From positions 11,196,501 through 11,260,500 of the forward strand of contig CM060841.1 in the NCBI GenBank assembly GCA_030762175.1: DNA of 64,000 bases, given 5' to 3'. The stretch is from Metallyticus violacea. Lineage: Eukaryota; Arthropoda; Insecta; Mantodea; Metallyticidae. This document shows positions 20,869 to 33,785 of this stretch, in pieces (position 1 is the first letter of the stretch; each line of letters begins with the position of its first letter). Under the pieces are notes generated by a model. It searched no databases. It saw only the letters and a program-made list of their open reading frames with translations, and was not told where the DNA came from. The translations under genes were made by a program, and so were the position numbers.

Positions 20869-22144
20869 TGAGGGTAGGTCCATAAGTTTCCGGCCTAACC
20901 ATTTTCTAGGTGTGATAAAGACAAAAACTATACTTCACTTTTCAATGTAGTTGCCGTTTATTGCAATACACTTCTCACATCTTTGAGTTAACATTTCAAT
21001 ACCCCCTCCCCCAAAAAGTCAGAAGTCTTGTCTGCAAAATGGGCATAAACAGTATCCATCACTTCATCACACTTAAATTTCTTTCCTAGAAGGTCCTTCT
21101 TAGTTTTGAGATGAGGAAATAGTCACTGGGAGCTAGATCTGGGCTGTAGGTTGGATGGTCAATCTCCTTGAAGCCACATTTCTTCACAGCTTCCTTTGCA
21201 ACAAAAGCTGCTTGCACAAGTGCTTTGTCATGATGAAGGCCCACACCACCACTCAGCTTTCCTCATGTTTTCTCTTTGATGGAAGCATGTAATCTGTGCT
21301 GTAGGCCAGCATAGTACTCCCCTTTTACGATGGTGTTTCTCTCCTTGAAGTCAATGAAGAGTATTCCTTCACAGTGCCAAAAGATTGTGGCCATGATCTT
21401 CTTGATTGACTGAGTGACCTTGGCTTTTAGAGGCAGTGTTTCGCCAGTTTACACCACTCCATTGACTCTCTTTTGGACAACAGATCATAGCAGAGGACCA
21501 TAGTTTCATCTCTTGTAGCAATGTTGCAGAACTTATCTCTCGTTGCCATGGCAGAGCTCCAAAAATGCCTGACAACAGATAACTTGTTGCTGCTTTTGGA
21601 CTGAGGAAAGAAGTCTAGGCACAAACCTTATTCATGTTTAAATGTTAATGAATAATTTGAAGGGCTGTTGTTTTAGAAAGGCCTAACCTTGATGCTATTT
21701 CTGTAACTTTGAGCCACCGATCTTCCATAATTTCTGCTTCCACAAGAGCGATGTTTTCAGGAGTGAGCACCTCCAAGGGCTGACCTGCATGTTCTTTGTC
21801 TTCAATGCTTTCTCGATCCATTCAAAAAAGTTTGGCCCATTCTTTTACGGTAGAATATGAGGGGGATGCTTCCCTATATACACCGTCGAATCACTGTTTA
21901 ATTTAGTTTGGAGTAAGTCCTTTTGTGAGGAACTTAATAACAGCTCAGTACTCCATTTTGGACATATCACAATCTTCACGTGTCATCCCCTTCTTTATAC
22001 AGCTATATCTGAACTGAACACTGCAAAGTGGAAGTTACAGCTGCAATTATTTACTAAACTGATAAGATATGACACCAGATAAGGAATTTGTGAAGGCGAT
22101 AATCCTTATCGGTGAGGCTGGAAACTTATGGATCTACCCTCACA
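20869..22144 (-). mobile_element. Decayed mariner element with terminal inverted repeats
   Basis: Ends TGAGGGTAGGTCCATAAGTT (left) and its near-complement tgagggtagatccataagtt (right, -) form about 30-bp TIRs with TA outside. The - interior encodes fragments of a mariner transposase: a helix-turn-helix region (LEVLTPENIALVEAEIMEDR near 21785), then catalytic-core fragments such as GVGLHHDKALVQ and HPTYSPDLAPSDYFL (about 21165-21120). Frames are broken by many stops and the upstream catalytic Asp is not obvious. Length is typical of mariner. Confidence 0.8.
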
Positions 22145-22361
22145 TATACAGAACTTTAGATTTCCATTCAGAACAGAAAGATTTTAAAATTCCTGTATAG
22201 ACTCTTAAAACCTTTTTTCAATCAAATCTAGCAGGAAAATAAAGCAGCAGACCTTTTTCCTCCTTTGTTCTAGTGGTAGCATTGCAATACAGTACAATTT
22301 ACTTCTCTAACGCCTTGTCTCAAGAACACTGGCACACCGAAAGCCATTTTTAATTTTAAAT

Positions 22362-23042
22362 ACAATTTGTCTGTAAAGTCATGGAGTTTTGAACACTTAT
22401 AATGGCTAAACCAAAGGATGAAATTGACAGTACATTGAAGAGTATGTCAGAGTTTAAAGCATAAATTTAAATTTTGTGCATGCAGGTAAGGACGCAACAT
22501 AATGGTGAAGTGAAAAGTGAATCATGTCATTTAGTCAAGATGTGGATGGTGCAAAGGAAAGATCGAGTCTTGTGGTTTGCAAAATTTGAATCTGTGACAC
22601 ATGGTTGTCGTAATTATCCTTTATGTACTGAAAAGCCATTACACAATAAAAACATTCATTGGTTAAATAAGCAACTGAAGTAAACTGACAGCTTGTTGGA
22701 CCAAAAATAGGTAGGAAGGATTGGATGGAAAATATGGCCACAACAATCACCGGACCTAACACTTAGACTTTTACTTGTGGGGCTATGTCATACAATGTGT
22801 GTACAATGTTCGTATCAATGACATTGATCATTTAAAATAGAGAATCAAAGAGGCCTGATGTCCTTAGTCATGTGTAGAATGAATTAGAATATCATTTAGA
22901 TGTGTGTAGCGCTACAAATGGAAGCCACATCAAACTGGTATGCAAACTTGGAGAGATTTTCTTTCATTTGGTGAAAGTTTCAGTTTGATTGCTTTTGTGT
23001 GAATGTTGAAAACTGCACCATGACTTTATGGACACACACTAT
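22362..23042 (+). mobile_element. Internally deleted mariner-type element
   Basis: + translation from 22535 gives KMWMVQRKDRVLWFAKFESV and then LNKQLK and SLLDQK, the N-terminal DNA-binding part of an insect DUF4817-type transposase. It jumps near 22720 to WPQQSPDLT, near the catalytic C-terminus, and then to VALQMEATSNW at the end. Imperfect terminal repeats (taaagtcatggagttttgaa left, its partner cataaagtcatggtgcagtt on - right). The middle of the transposase is missing. Confidence 0.65.
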
Positions 23043-23599
23043 TAATTTTAGTTATAATGATCTCTTATCCTCATACTGAGTTTTAAATATACAAAGACAT
23101 AATGCCTGATCTCAGAAGACCAAACTGAGGAACTGTCCATATAGAATAGTTGGCATGGCATTGGCCCAACAATACTGCCTTCAGCTGTGGACACAGGCCA
23201 AAAAGCTCTTGGTAGAAAGACTTCAATTCACAGTTCTGTCACATTGTTTATATTAGTGTCATTAAATTTAGAAAAGGCATCATATGTATTTGCCTGTTTT
23301 ATAGTACCATTTTCCATTAGAATTTTATATTTCATATTACCACAAAATGCCATTTTGGGTTGTTGAGGTTTTACATTACATATTTTATTGAGTTCAACAA
23401 TTTATTTTTGCTAATTATTTGTATTATTGAATATAATCAGTTGTAATCAGGAGATAATAGTGTCATATCACTTCCTCACTCTTAAGAATTAAGAGAATAT
23501 AATTTTAATTTATTTATTAATGCTCTGTAATTTTGTCAGTATACAAAATGAAAAGGAGCAGTGATGTACTGCAATCTTGTCAAACTCCTAAATTATTTT

Positions 23600-23775
23600 G
23601 AAATGCTAATTGGAACTTGTATAATGAAGCTGATTACATAATTAAGATGTATAATTGAGTGGGTTGACAGCTGGGGATGCATTGGTCTGCAAAACATGTT
23701 TTACATTTAAATAAGTGGAGCCAATAAGAGTGTGTAGCTTGACTCAATCCTACAAGACTTCAATTATCCTAAATT
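23600..23775 (+). mobile_element. PLE 3' fragment
   Basis: Contains aattggaacttgtataatgaagctgatt (inverted tail motif) and aaataagtggagccaataagagtgtgtag, matching other PLE ends, around a decayed hammerhead (CTGGGGA at 23671-23677, AAAAC at 23691-23695). Confidence 0.55.
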
Positions 23776-23839
23776 ATTTTTTTAAATTTTCCCTGCATTT
23801 ACCATAGATTTTTAAAGCTGCCAAAATTTAGCATGGAAT

Positions 23840-25065
23840 TTAAAATATGATGGGCATTTAAAAGTGACCTATTCTGGTATTTTATATCATTGTTAAGATC
23901 TGAGCTTGCACAAGCAGGTTGGTATATGGCTTGCAGCAGAAATAGCTAAAAATCAATCTACAGTAAGCATTAGAATTGAGGAAATGGCAAATGCAGTGCC
24001 ATGCAGATCTAAAAGTAAATAATTTGGAGCTTTATTCTATGATTCAATTCCTCACAAAGCAAGGGAAAAGGCCTAAATAAATTCACAAGAGGATATGGTG
24101 AAGATGCCTCCTTCCTACTAGCAAGTAAAGTTTTGAGCCAAGCAATGGACAGGGAATTGATTGAAGAACATGCATATTTATAGGAAATATGCCAAAAAGT
24201 GGAGACAGTGATTTTGGAAGATTGTGTTAAGGTGAGCTTTATTATTCATGAGCTTGGCATTTTAACTGCCACAGTTTCCAGTATCATACATAATCTTGAT
24301 GTCACAGGTCAGTTCTTGTTGGATGCCACAAATGTTGATGCCTGAGCAGAAGGCATGTCATCAACAATTTAGCTAAGAGGATTTAGACATGCTTGGAGAA
24401 AACCCAGATGGCTTCTAATCAAAAATTATAACTGGGGATGAAACATAGATGCACCATCATGATACTGATACAAAACAAGAGTCTATGCAATAGAAACACA
24501 AGCATGATTCTTGCTATTGGCGGGCTTCTCATCTTCTGGATGTCCTTCCAAGAAATTTTGTATGCAACAATCAGCCAGAAAGATTATAGTACCAGTTTTT
24601 TAGAACTTGGAAAGCATTATAATTTTAGAACACATGTCACATAAATCAACTATTGCCTGAGACATGCACTTCCACAATGGCTTTATCAATGTTGTCAATC
24701 AGGAATGCTATGAGAAATTATCAGCTGATACATTGCAAAGCATAGGCTGCTGTCAAGCAACATGACTTCACAGAGCTTAAACATCCACCCTACAACATAG
24801 ATCTGCCTCCAAGTGACTGCTTTCTGTTCCAGAATCTTAAAAACTTTTTGTGTGAGCAATAATTTCCTGATAACACAGTTAAGGAGGCTGTAACAAGTTT
24901 TCTGGACAGGCAAGATGTTTCTTGTATTCCAAGGATATTCGATTGCTGGAGGCAAAGTGGATCACATGTGTTGAGCTCAAGCAGGACTACACTAAAAAAT
25001 AATGTGAGGTTCAGAATCAGTATTTCTTTTCATAAATGGGTAACTTATTGAATGTCCTCATAGCT
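23840..25065 (+). mobile_element. Decayed mariner element
   Basis: Stop-riddled + translation shows mariner transposase order: IHNLDVTGQFLLD-like at about 24290, GDET near 24435, and LKHPPYNIDLPPSDCFLFQN near 24775-24835, the region with the second catalytic Asp, then NTVKEAVTSFLDRQDV. The short + frame at 24438-24644 is part of it. Ends gggcatttaaaagtgac (left) and gttacccatttatg on - (right) may be residual TIRs. Confidence 0.7.
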
Positions 25066-25069
25066 TATT

Positions 25070-28000
25070 CAGAGGCATTCAGAATGCAAGTGATAATAAT
25101 TAGGTTGTTGCATTTTTGTGCCTTAAAAAATTACACATAACTGCTTTGCTTATTCTTTATTTACATTATAATTTCATTTACACAGATGATTGTTATGAGA
25201 ATGTTTGTGCCATTTTATTTTTTTAAATTTTTAACACACTTATAATGGCAGGAACTGATTAACAACTTTAGTGCTTATAACATTTATATTATACAATAAT
25301 TACACATCTAAGTCATAAAGTATGGAGCTTTACACAGTGAAATAAGCATCATATATTTGAGAAACATGTTAACAGTTAAAGAATTTGTGAGCAGTGAAAT
25401 ATTCAGACTAGGGAAAACAAAAATATTTCTGTTTGCTACACACTGACTTCAGAGATGAGATAAGATACAGTAATACTGAAGGCTTAACGTATGTTACTGT
25501 ATATGGTTGTATCACAGCTTGTAGCTTTCATGGAGGAGCATTTGGGATTGCTTTCCATTGATAATATTCAACTAAACTGTAATCAAATCACACTGTGCAA
25601 GGGTTCTCTTCTATTAGTGTAAAACTAGACACTTCTTCTTGATGACTAAGAAGTTTGTATTTAAAAGCAAATGTTACTTAAAAAGGAGAAAATGTATAGT
25701 GTGTCAGTAATGTTCTACACATAGCATAACAGTTTGACAAAAAGTAAATGCATCCTTACAGTTAATTATTTTTTTTACAGTGTTACAAACATTTCTCCCA
25801 TATAAAGCATAAGAGGACACAATTTTACTTATTTATTTTTTTTAATATCAGTTGCTATGGACATATTTAAAAATTAACATATTCAATGCAGATAGTTCAG
25901 TCTCTTTACATTACACTCATTGCTTTTAAACAGCTGCATTTATTTGTTCTTATACTCATCTGCTTGTACATCAGCAATGAAATTACATTCAAAAGAGAAA
26001 GAAATTAAAATAAAGTTCCTTTTATCACAAGTATTTTATAGCTTTGGTAATACAATATTATTTTGAAAACTCACATAAAACAGAATTCGTAATTCAGTTA
26101 TTTTGCATACTACAATAATAAACCATTTATCTGCAGCAGGATAGGTTCAGTATTTCCAATTATAGTATTAGGAGTAGGTAGCTAATGATCTTAAAAGTAA
26201 TTTAGTATTACTAAAGAATTTTGCTTTACAGAATGAACCAAAACATTTGTAGACTAACTCATAAACCATTTTCAGAATACATATCTTTCCTTTGATGTTA
26301 TGTTACACTTTAAATTTAACACACATTTTTATGCTTTCTATCAGTTTTTAGCACCTTCATCCAAACCACTGAGAAATTGCATCTCATCATTTGTTATATT
26401 CCAGCATGTGCACCTATTCTTGCAAAAATACAATATTGCAAGTGGTCCTTGATTGAGATTGTAAACTGTAATGCCATGTACATCCCATAATACATAATTT
26501 TTAATATTTCCAAAGGGACCTAAGAACAGAAAATTACAGTTGCAAAAGTAAGGGATTTCTATGATGAGCAACAGAACAGCAGTGCTAGCAAAAGAGTTGC
26601 AGCTGATTCTTTTGCACGATGGAAAGCCCTATAGAACCTAACATTGAATCAGACATAAATCCTCCCAAGTTTACTACTTAATGCTGTCGAAAGTAGGAGA
26701 GTGGAAAAAGACATATATGTTGTGTATTTCTTTGCTCAGGCTGAATACCACCACACTAAATTGTGAATTTTTCTGAAATAAATTTCCATGGACTCATTCT
26801 ATTGTAACCTCATCTGTTTATAAATCCTATCAGCAACTGTTGCTAAAGCATACATTACACCTGTGCTAATGCATGAATTCAATCTGCCAAACAATGCTGC
26901 CAATCCAAGGCCGAACAGTTCTCTGAAGGTTGTGTTTAAACAAGGTTGGGCTAACACAAATGATAAATTTATAATGAGCTGTATGAACAATTTCTAAGCA
27001 ACTAATGCCTACTTTGTATATGTTACTACATTTGGGGTAAAATTAACTTTCAAATGAAGCATTTATAAGCACATTCTACTTTAATGAGAATAATGATATT
27101 TAACAACATCAATTACAATCACCAGTGAACAATCAAAAAACATTTAGCTTTGTAGCAATTTACTGTAAACTTTACAAATATTTTAATGCCTCCATTATTA
27201 TAAGTCATTACTGCTTGGTATACTTAACATGGTCACAGTTCTAGATAATTTTTCTTACTAAGGAACTGAAACAATGCAAAAGCATCAGGTGGTGACTTCA
27301 TCCCTCAATATTCTTTACTCTCTGCACTATTACTGTACAGAGATATAATACTTAAGGGTACAGTTCATACTAAAGGTGTCTTTCACACCTATCATAACCG
27401 AGGCTCCCAATATGCAATTCAGTTTCATGCAAATCTTCTGTATTTTATATTTCTTTGCTGTTTCATTAATTTACTGCTATTATACCATGTATCTATATAC
27501 CTATATCGGCTGAATTCAACCATCAGGAAAAATACATTGTTCTATAGATGTATTCAGCCTTGCCACATTACTGTATTCTGATATCCCATGCTTTGTTACA
27601 ATAGACCTTTGGATCTTTCAGTATTTTTCCTTTTAGAAAAGAAAGTATGTGACACAAAACTGTAAATGACTGTAGCAGATCTTAATTAGTAATTGCAAGA
27701 AAAATAAAAGTATGAGAATGAAAGCATTTAATGGTATCTATAGTCCGAATGAAAAAATCATGCACCTGATGCTGGACACAGAATGAAAGAGAATTTTTAA
27801 GAACCTTGGCAACATTATTCCTCTATTCACTGATACACACAATACATGCAACTCTAAACACCTTTGCCTCTCTCTCATTAGGACAGAGTAATACCCAAAA
27901 CTGGCAAACTCTTAACTTTAAGAAATGATACATAACAAACAAAACCACTTAGAATTCCAACTACTTTACTACAACATATTTAATATAAAAGTATACATTA

Positions 28001-30425
28001 ATTTTTATTTTAACAGAAGGAATATTTCTCTATTCAATGCCAAAAATCTCTCTAGTATATACACATATATTTATTTGCCTTAAAACCAATAATAAACTAT
28101 TAGCTATATTCTTTAGTGTCATGAATAAGAAGTATCAAAACTGTACCAATGTAACGGGAGAAAGTGAAGGTGTTGAGCAGTTAATTTTACATTCTTTGTT
28201 CAAAGCTCGTACCATAAATGAACTCTTCGTAACAAACATTATATTCAACTTATCAGTTTAACAGATTGCAGATTATGCTTCATAAAAGTGTTTGGCCATG
28301 TTATACATTACAATGATAGTTATAAGTAACAATAAAGTACTCTACTGTGCTTAGAATGCTATGTGATACATTACAATGATATAAGCAACAATAAAATGCT
28401 GTACTGTGCTCAGAATGCTATTAGTTTCAGCATAATCATGGATGGAATTACACAGAACTGCTGTAAACAGGCAGTGAGATAAGCAGTTTATTATATCTTG
28501 TCAGTATTTATAAAGTACAACAGCCAATACAATTATTCACCTTTAATTGCAAACATACATGAACACACCCACACAAAATATTCACTAATACTCATGAAGT
28601 GCATTGCGTTTTCTACCTTCAGAAATGAAAGAATAAAATGTGAGCGTAGCATGCAATATGTACTAAGCATGTTCCATACATTCTAAGAGTCCAATATAAG
28701 ATAACAACAAAGGATACACAACTGTTTGTGTACTATTGCTCCAGCTTAAAGAACCAATAACACAATATATACCATGCAGTCCTTTTATTTGGGCCTAGTT
28801 ATATGCAGCAGTAATCAGAGCACACATGACACTATCCAAGGCCCTAAGTCACAGTATTATAGCAATTAGCAAAAATGAATCCCCACAAATTCTCACAGAT
28901 TAAGAACACATGAGATAAATAGAGCATTAAGATGAATGGACAGCATTAATTGTTTCATGGTAAAAAATAGTCCAATTATTGTTACTTATGGTATACCACA
29001 CAGAGTCCTTAGAATTTCATATAATGGTTTATGTATGAGTCTTGGTTTTTCTGCTGTCCAGTATAAACTTTGTGGCCATTCAAGTGGAATTATGTCTCAT
29101 TGAAAAACACAAATTGTGAATAAAACAGTACGAAATAATCAAGTGCAAAAATTTGTTTTAATGTGCAAATTCCTGGGTTGGAAGGCTTGTACTTCAACAA
29201 TCTTGTATGGATGAAGCTTCAATAATTTTGTACACATTGTGCGCTAACTTCCACTTGTTAGCTAGCTGTGAGAGAGACTTTTGCAGCAATCATTTTAATT
29301 GAACTCCAATTTTCTCTTAAATTTACAATATTTTCAATTTATTTATTTTTTTGTGCAATACTGATATGGCAGTTTTGTATTTGCTGAATGTTTTTATGAA
29401 TTTCCTATTATTAAGTGAATCATTTTCAGGAAAAGATTTCCTAAAATTCTCTAGAATACTGAACATTTGATTCATGTTTAATATAGTTATAACAAATGAT
29501 AATTCTTAGTTCTGCACTGAACCTCCTAACCAAGACTTAAACAGCATAGTCTTGTTTTATATACAAGACAAATTAATACACTCTTCATTCAAAACATTTT
29601 CTCCATATGTAAGGAAACTGTATAAAGGAATTTAAATGAAAATCAAAACCTATAATATTCATATCTTATAATGGAATATATGCAATAAAATTAATAATAA
29701 AAAAGCACACACACACACACATGTACAGAAAAGGAAACAGAACACATTCATTAGCACTATACAGCATCTAATGACTCCTGCCAGATTATTCACCTTGAGT
29801 AGGCCACCTTGATGCATGCACAGTCATCAAATACCTGGACACCCTGTCTTGGCAAAGCCCAAAGAAATAGAAGGCAAGATGTATTAACAGAAAAATAACA
29901 CAAAACTGATTTCTAACATCTTCAAACTGCTAGCCAATAGGATGCTACATGTATCATCAAAAAAATGCACATCCTTAATTTTAAGGCACACTTCTCTTAT
30001 CAAAACAATAAATATACCAGTGTTACAGATATTTCTGCATACTTGTATCTAATTAACAGTTTAAAGACTTTTATTTTTTGTATGCCTAATGTAGGTGAAT
30101 TAAGTTCAGCAAAACAAAGATTTAATTAAATATGCTAATATTTCATTGTACCAGTAAAAAAGTTTTATTTTATAAAACAGGAATGCAACTAACAGAATAA
30201 ATATTCCAAAGGAATGCTCATTTTCATTGTCATGACTACAAATCCTGCTTTTGCATTTAAAAACATTACCATTTTCTAAAAATGTGCATTATTTTTGAAT
30301 TTTCCATTTCTGTGTTCAGTAAACAGCTCTCTTGAAAAGGGAAATTGAACTAAGCAACAGAATAATGTTAAACAGTAATTGGAAGTACACTTGTGTTCTG
30401 AATGTTTGCTACTATTTTAATCCTA
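25070..30425. other. Intergenic stretch between convergent RNF185 and SELENOM
   Basis: About 5.4 kb, AT-rich. I see no exon I can support. Short repeats only: a duplicated block at 28296-28425 and (CA)n at about 29707-29720. The distal 3' UTR of the - strand SELENOM gene could extend into the right end. Confidence 0.45.
28296..28425. repeat. Two-copy tandem repeat
   Basis: A unit of about 60-65 bp (tacattacaatgata ... aagcaacaataaa... actgtgct.agaatgct) appears twice in direct order, about 28303-28360 and 28365-28420. Confidence 0.7.
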
Positions 30426-30431
30426 TTTATT
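30426..30431 (-). terminator. Candidate SELENOM poly(A) signal
   Basis: AATAAA on -, about 110 bp after the SELENOM stop codon. Position is plausible; other AATAAA hexamers exist further left. Confidence 0.35.
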
Positions 30432-30538
30432 ACTAACATTTACAACAAAACCTAGGAATGTGATCAATTCAAAGTTATAATATGCTAAATTGCAATTTAA
30501 TTACACAAAGAAAAGGTTTTATGCCAAAATTATGTCTG

Positions 30539-30652
30539 TCAAAAGTCATCATGGTGTTTGCTGTTGTCTGAATGTTTTTTAAAACCTTTCTTAACAAGAA
30601 GAGCATTGCAGTCCTGCCGATTGAGTGAAGATAGACCAATGCGTTCTACCTC
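30539..30652 (-). CDS. SELENOM: Selenoprotein M homologue (Cys form), exon 4 of 4
   Basis: On -, acceptor TTCTAG at 30658-30653, then phase-0 coding: EVERIGLSSLNRQDCNALLV, KKGFKKHSDNSKHHDDF and TGA at 30541-30539. The ERIxLS...NALL...GF block matches the conserved C-terminal helix of the SELENOM thioredoxin-like fold. The protein ends HDDF, which looks like an ER-retrieval signal of the HDEL type with two substitutions; whether it works is unknown. Confidence 0.9.
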   Translation of the reverse strand, partial: EVERIGLSSLNRQDCNALLVKKGFKKHSDNSKHHDDF

Positions 30653-32359
30653 CTAGAAGCATATAAAAATGAATGTATGAAAAGTATTATACTGAGCTAA
30701 GGGCAAAATTTCCTGAAATGTAAGCATTGTTCAAACATCATGGTGCATTATTAAAAGGATCAAAGGGCACACATTTTGCTTAGTTTCATGATATTTCCGA
30801 AGGTTTTAATTACCAGAAAGTACCCTTCAAAATAAATACATAACAAATAAAAGAAAAAGTGCTGTCACTTCCCTAACAACGGTAAGGGATCATAGTGAAA
30901 ATGCAAACTAAAAGCACTGTTGATAGTCAAAGTTTGAATAATGTATGTGAAAAGTTAACCTGCTCTTAGCATAAATAAATCTCAGAAGTGGCAAGTATAG
31001 CAAATACCTTGTGCATGTTCAGAGCGTTCTGTTAAAATGAAACTCATAAAGGATGTCAACATTTTTTGTGCAATATGAGAAGCCCAAATGGAATGAAAAT
31101 GCCTACTTGCTTTATTCCTGATTGTAAGTCCTGTTATAAAACATAAAAATAAACACTTTTTAAGCCACCTAAAGACAAATTATTAGCGCTGCAAAAAGGG
31201 CAAAATATTAGCATTGCAAAAAGTGCAAAAGCTATTCCTTGGAGAGACAAAGAACTTTCTTCAAAGTGTTAGGTTGTGATTTGCATTTTTCTGGAGATTT
31301 CATTGTTAAAACAGACTCATTTGTAGTGTAAGGTCAACACATCAAAAGTCCAAGGCAACAATGGAAATTAAAAGCTGGCGCTGTTGAGAGAAGCAGAGAG
31401 TAAAATAAAAAAGCTTATGAAAAATTCCCAGAATGCAAATGATTGGGCAAATAAAGCATAGTCTATATGGAGGCATATTTTATGACTGCAGATAAGTGCT
31501 ATTGTTATTGAACTTAATAAAGTAGGATGTTGTGAAAGTCATGTTATGGACACTATTCCTAGTTTTACATTAAATCAAGTGCTTAATTTTCACCAGACAA
31601 GACTAGAGTGGAACTGAAATCTTCAAAGTACACCAAATTAGCAAAGGAAGTCAACAGAAATATAAATGCATTCTGTATAACCTGTTCCAACTTACTTTGC
31701 CACTAGAATGGTTAACATTTAACAAGAAATTGATTACAAGATTAATAACTCAACCTTTCAAAGTTCTTCTACCATTCCATTTCTTCCAAGCTGTTTATTT
31801 TCCTCATCATTACGATTTATAGGCAGCTTATCACAGGTAAAATAAGCCAGAATGGATTGTATTTCTTTGTATTCTCATTCTATTTATTTGAACTGGCACT
31901 CTGCTAGTAAAAAAACCACTGAACTAGGCTAGTGCTTGCACTTTCTCTTCTATTTGCACTGATAAATATATTGTTAAGCTAGACTATAATTTATTTTTCT
32001 AACAGCAACTACCATAAATTCCACAGCAGCATAAGACTGCTTAGTGTCGCACCACATAAGGAATCAAAGTGATTGAGACACTTTGTAAAGCAGTAATTAT
32101 GAATTTCAAACACAGCATAAAAGTATTAAAATATTCTAATCTAATGTATAACATAAAAAAATGTTATTCTGTTAAAATCCATAACTTTTTTTTTTTATTC
32201 ATAAGGTAAACATGTTTTAGCTATTAAATTTTATGCATGAAAGTTGATGTTTCTCTTCTTACACTATAATTGTAAAATGCTCTTGACCTTTGCAAGCTTT
32301 AAGAATAGATTAGCTGGCTGAATACAATCTGCTCTAATTTTTACATTACTTATCCTTAC
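30653..32359 (-). other. SELENOM intron 3
   Basis: 1.7 kb, AT-rich. A short - frame at about 31768-31875 is listed separately. Confidence 0.85.
31768..31875 (-). other. Possible unrecognised exon-like frame
   Basis: On - a frame without stops reads EYKEIQSILAYFTCDKLPIN, RNDEENKQLGRNGMVEEL and then TGA. The composition and the N-x-x-N-K-x-L-G-x-x-G pattern are protein-like and faintly resemble an armadillo repeat. A GTAGAA donor after NGM is possible; an acceptor is not clear. It could be an exon of an overlapping gene or chance. Confidence 0.2.
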
Positions 32360-32429
32360 CTGATCATCCTTATTTAGCAACACTAACTCTGGAGGTGCTC
32401 CTTGAATGTGCTTGAATTCTACATTCTCA
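32360..32429 (-). CDS. SELENOM: Selenoprotein M homologue (Cys form), exon 3
   Basis: On -, acceptor TTACATTCAG ends at 32430 and consensus donor GTAAGG starts at 32359. One base completes the split codon from exon 2, then ENVEFKHIQGAPPELVLLNK and DDQ. The KHxxGAPPELVLL motif is the hallmark of SELENOM/SELENOF-like proteins, including the cis-Pro strand of the thioredoxin-like fold. Confidence 0.93.
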
Positions 32430-33484
32430 CTGAATGTAAGTTAAGAACTTTAATTAGTTGTAACTACAAGAATTTATGTGCTCTTATGCAAACTTTTGCA
32501 TTACAATGTCCAGTGACAAAGCAGCAAATATACCATATGTACCAGTCAGCCATCTGCTGATAAAACATGCAGGCCAAAGTGGCCAGCCAAAAACTAGAAC
32601 CTGGCTTTAATGATCTGTAATTTCTACACATATTAATTTTGATTAATAAAAGTATGCACATAATCTTATTTTTATGTTATAAAGAGTACTAGTGTTTATA
32701 GCAGATGTTCAAAGTGGTGCCCGTCTGCATTCAGGCATTCCTCACATCATCTGATATTTAGCATTCAAATGCAAATTCTGCTTCCCAAAAAGTGCCTAAA
32801 ATTTGTTATATTTTCTTTCATTTCATTTATATAGCTTGAGGGTTGTTTCTATGAACTCTATTTTTTAGTAACCTACAAATAGTAGCTGCAAATAATAAAC
32901 CTAGGGAACAGGAGAACCATAATCCTCTAGAAATAATTCTGACAACAAAACCTCTCTTAGAGCCTCTAAAGGATCATAGCAACATGGGTTGTGGCAGAAC
33001 CTGGTTGAAAATATCTATGCCATTTCTTGTTACAGGATAATTGTTCAAAAAGCTGTGCCAGTACTTACATTTTTAATATATTCATATTGAAAAATATGGG
33101 TTTGCTTGTGAATATTTGGTTGGTTTGGCACTGGAACTTCATTAACTACTTTATATCTTGGACATGTTTTTAATGCACTTACTTTGAAACATGTCTGGGA
33201 TATAAAAAAGTTAATGAAATTTCAGTGTCAAAGATCCAATCAAATGCAATACCTTCACTGTTAAACAACAAAACAACAGTGTTTTGCTAAACAACAAACT
33301 GATGGATTTGCTTATTTGCTTGCAAGTACACCATACCACATACCAGTTTTTACATCATGTAAGGGTATGTTGTGAATTAACCAGAGATTTTCTTTGCTCT
33401 AATGTTAATAATTTTGCAAACAAACATAATCAATATAAACAATGTATACAGTTTTTTTCACACTAACTCCATTCACTTACATAA

Positions 33485-33532
33485 ATTTGGAACATATGTT
33501 TCGGGAGCGATCCCTCCCATCTTCAGCCTGTT
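33485..33532 (-). ncRNA. Hammerhead ribozyme, left arm
   Basis: On -: CTGAAGA (33526-33520), stem II GGGAG-ggatcg-CTCCC, GAAAC (33502-33498), stem III as the palindrome ACATATGT, and a GTT site. Complete core. Confidence 0.7.
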
Positions 33533-33563
33533 GACAAACTGTTGTTAAACGCGACAGTTTGTC

Positions 33564-33610
33564 AACAGGCTGAAGATGGGAGGGATCACTCCCGAAACTA
33601 TGTTCCAAAT
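33564..33610 (+). ncRNA. Hammerhead ribozyme, right arm
   Basis: CTGAAGA 33570-33576, stem II GGGAG/CTCCC with loop ggatca, GAAAC 33594-33598, then TATGTTCC, which lacks two bases against the left arm and may disrupt stem III. Confidence 0.65.
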
Positions 33611-33785
33611 TTATGTAAGTGAATGGAGTTAGTGTGAAAAAAACTGTATACATTGTTTATATATATACCACTCCATTGTCAACAGCTTCGTAAGTACACT
33701 TATTTGAGAAACATAATCAAGTTATGAAATCAAGCCTTACCAAAGAAAATTTTATGCTGTACTTCCTATTAGGATTTATTCAATT

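Larger units (their letters stand above)
33434..33708 (+). mobile_element. Palindromic mini-PLE
   Basis: A 226-bp palindrome (33435-33660) with about 105-bp arms: aaacaatgtatacag, ccattcacttacataaattt, then hammerhead and aacaggctgaag, around a short centre (tgttgttaaacgcgac). Followed by (TA)n and the PLE tail CCACTCCATTGTCAACAGCT at 33668. A 12-bp duplication AAACATAATCAA encloses it at 33422-33433 and 33709-33720. Same family as 12158-12361, with a longer arm containing the whole ribozyme. Confidence 0.9.

Noticed and set aside
26341..26571. 76-codon - frame with a WD-like LWDVHG stretch, considered as a missing DNAI4 exon
   Set aside because: No WD40 repeat spacing, no clear splice sites and low similarity to expected blades.
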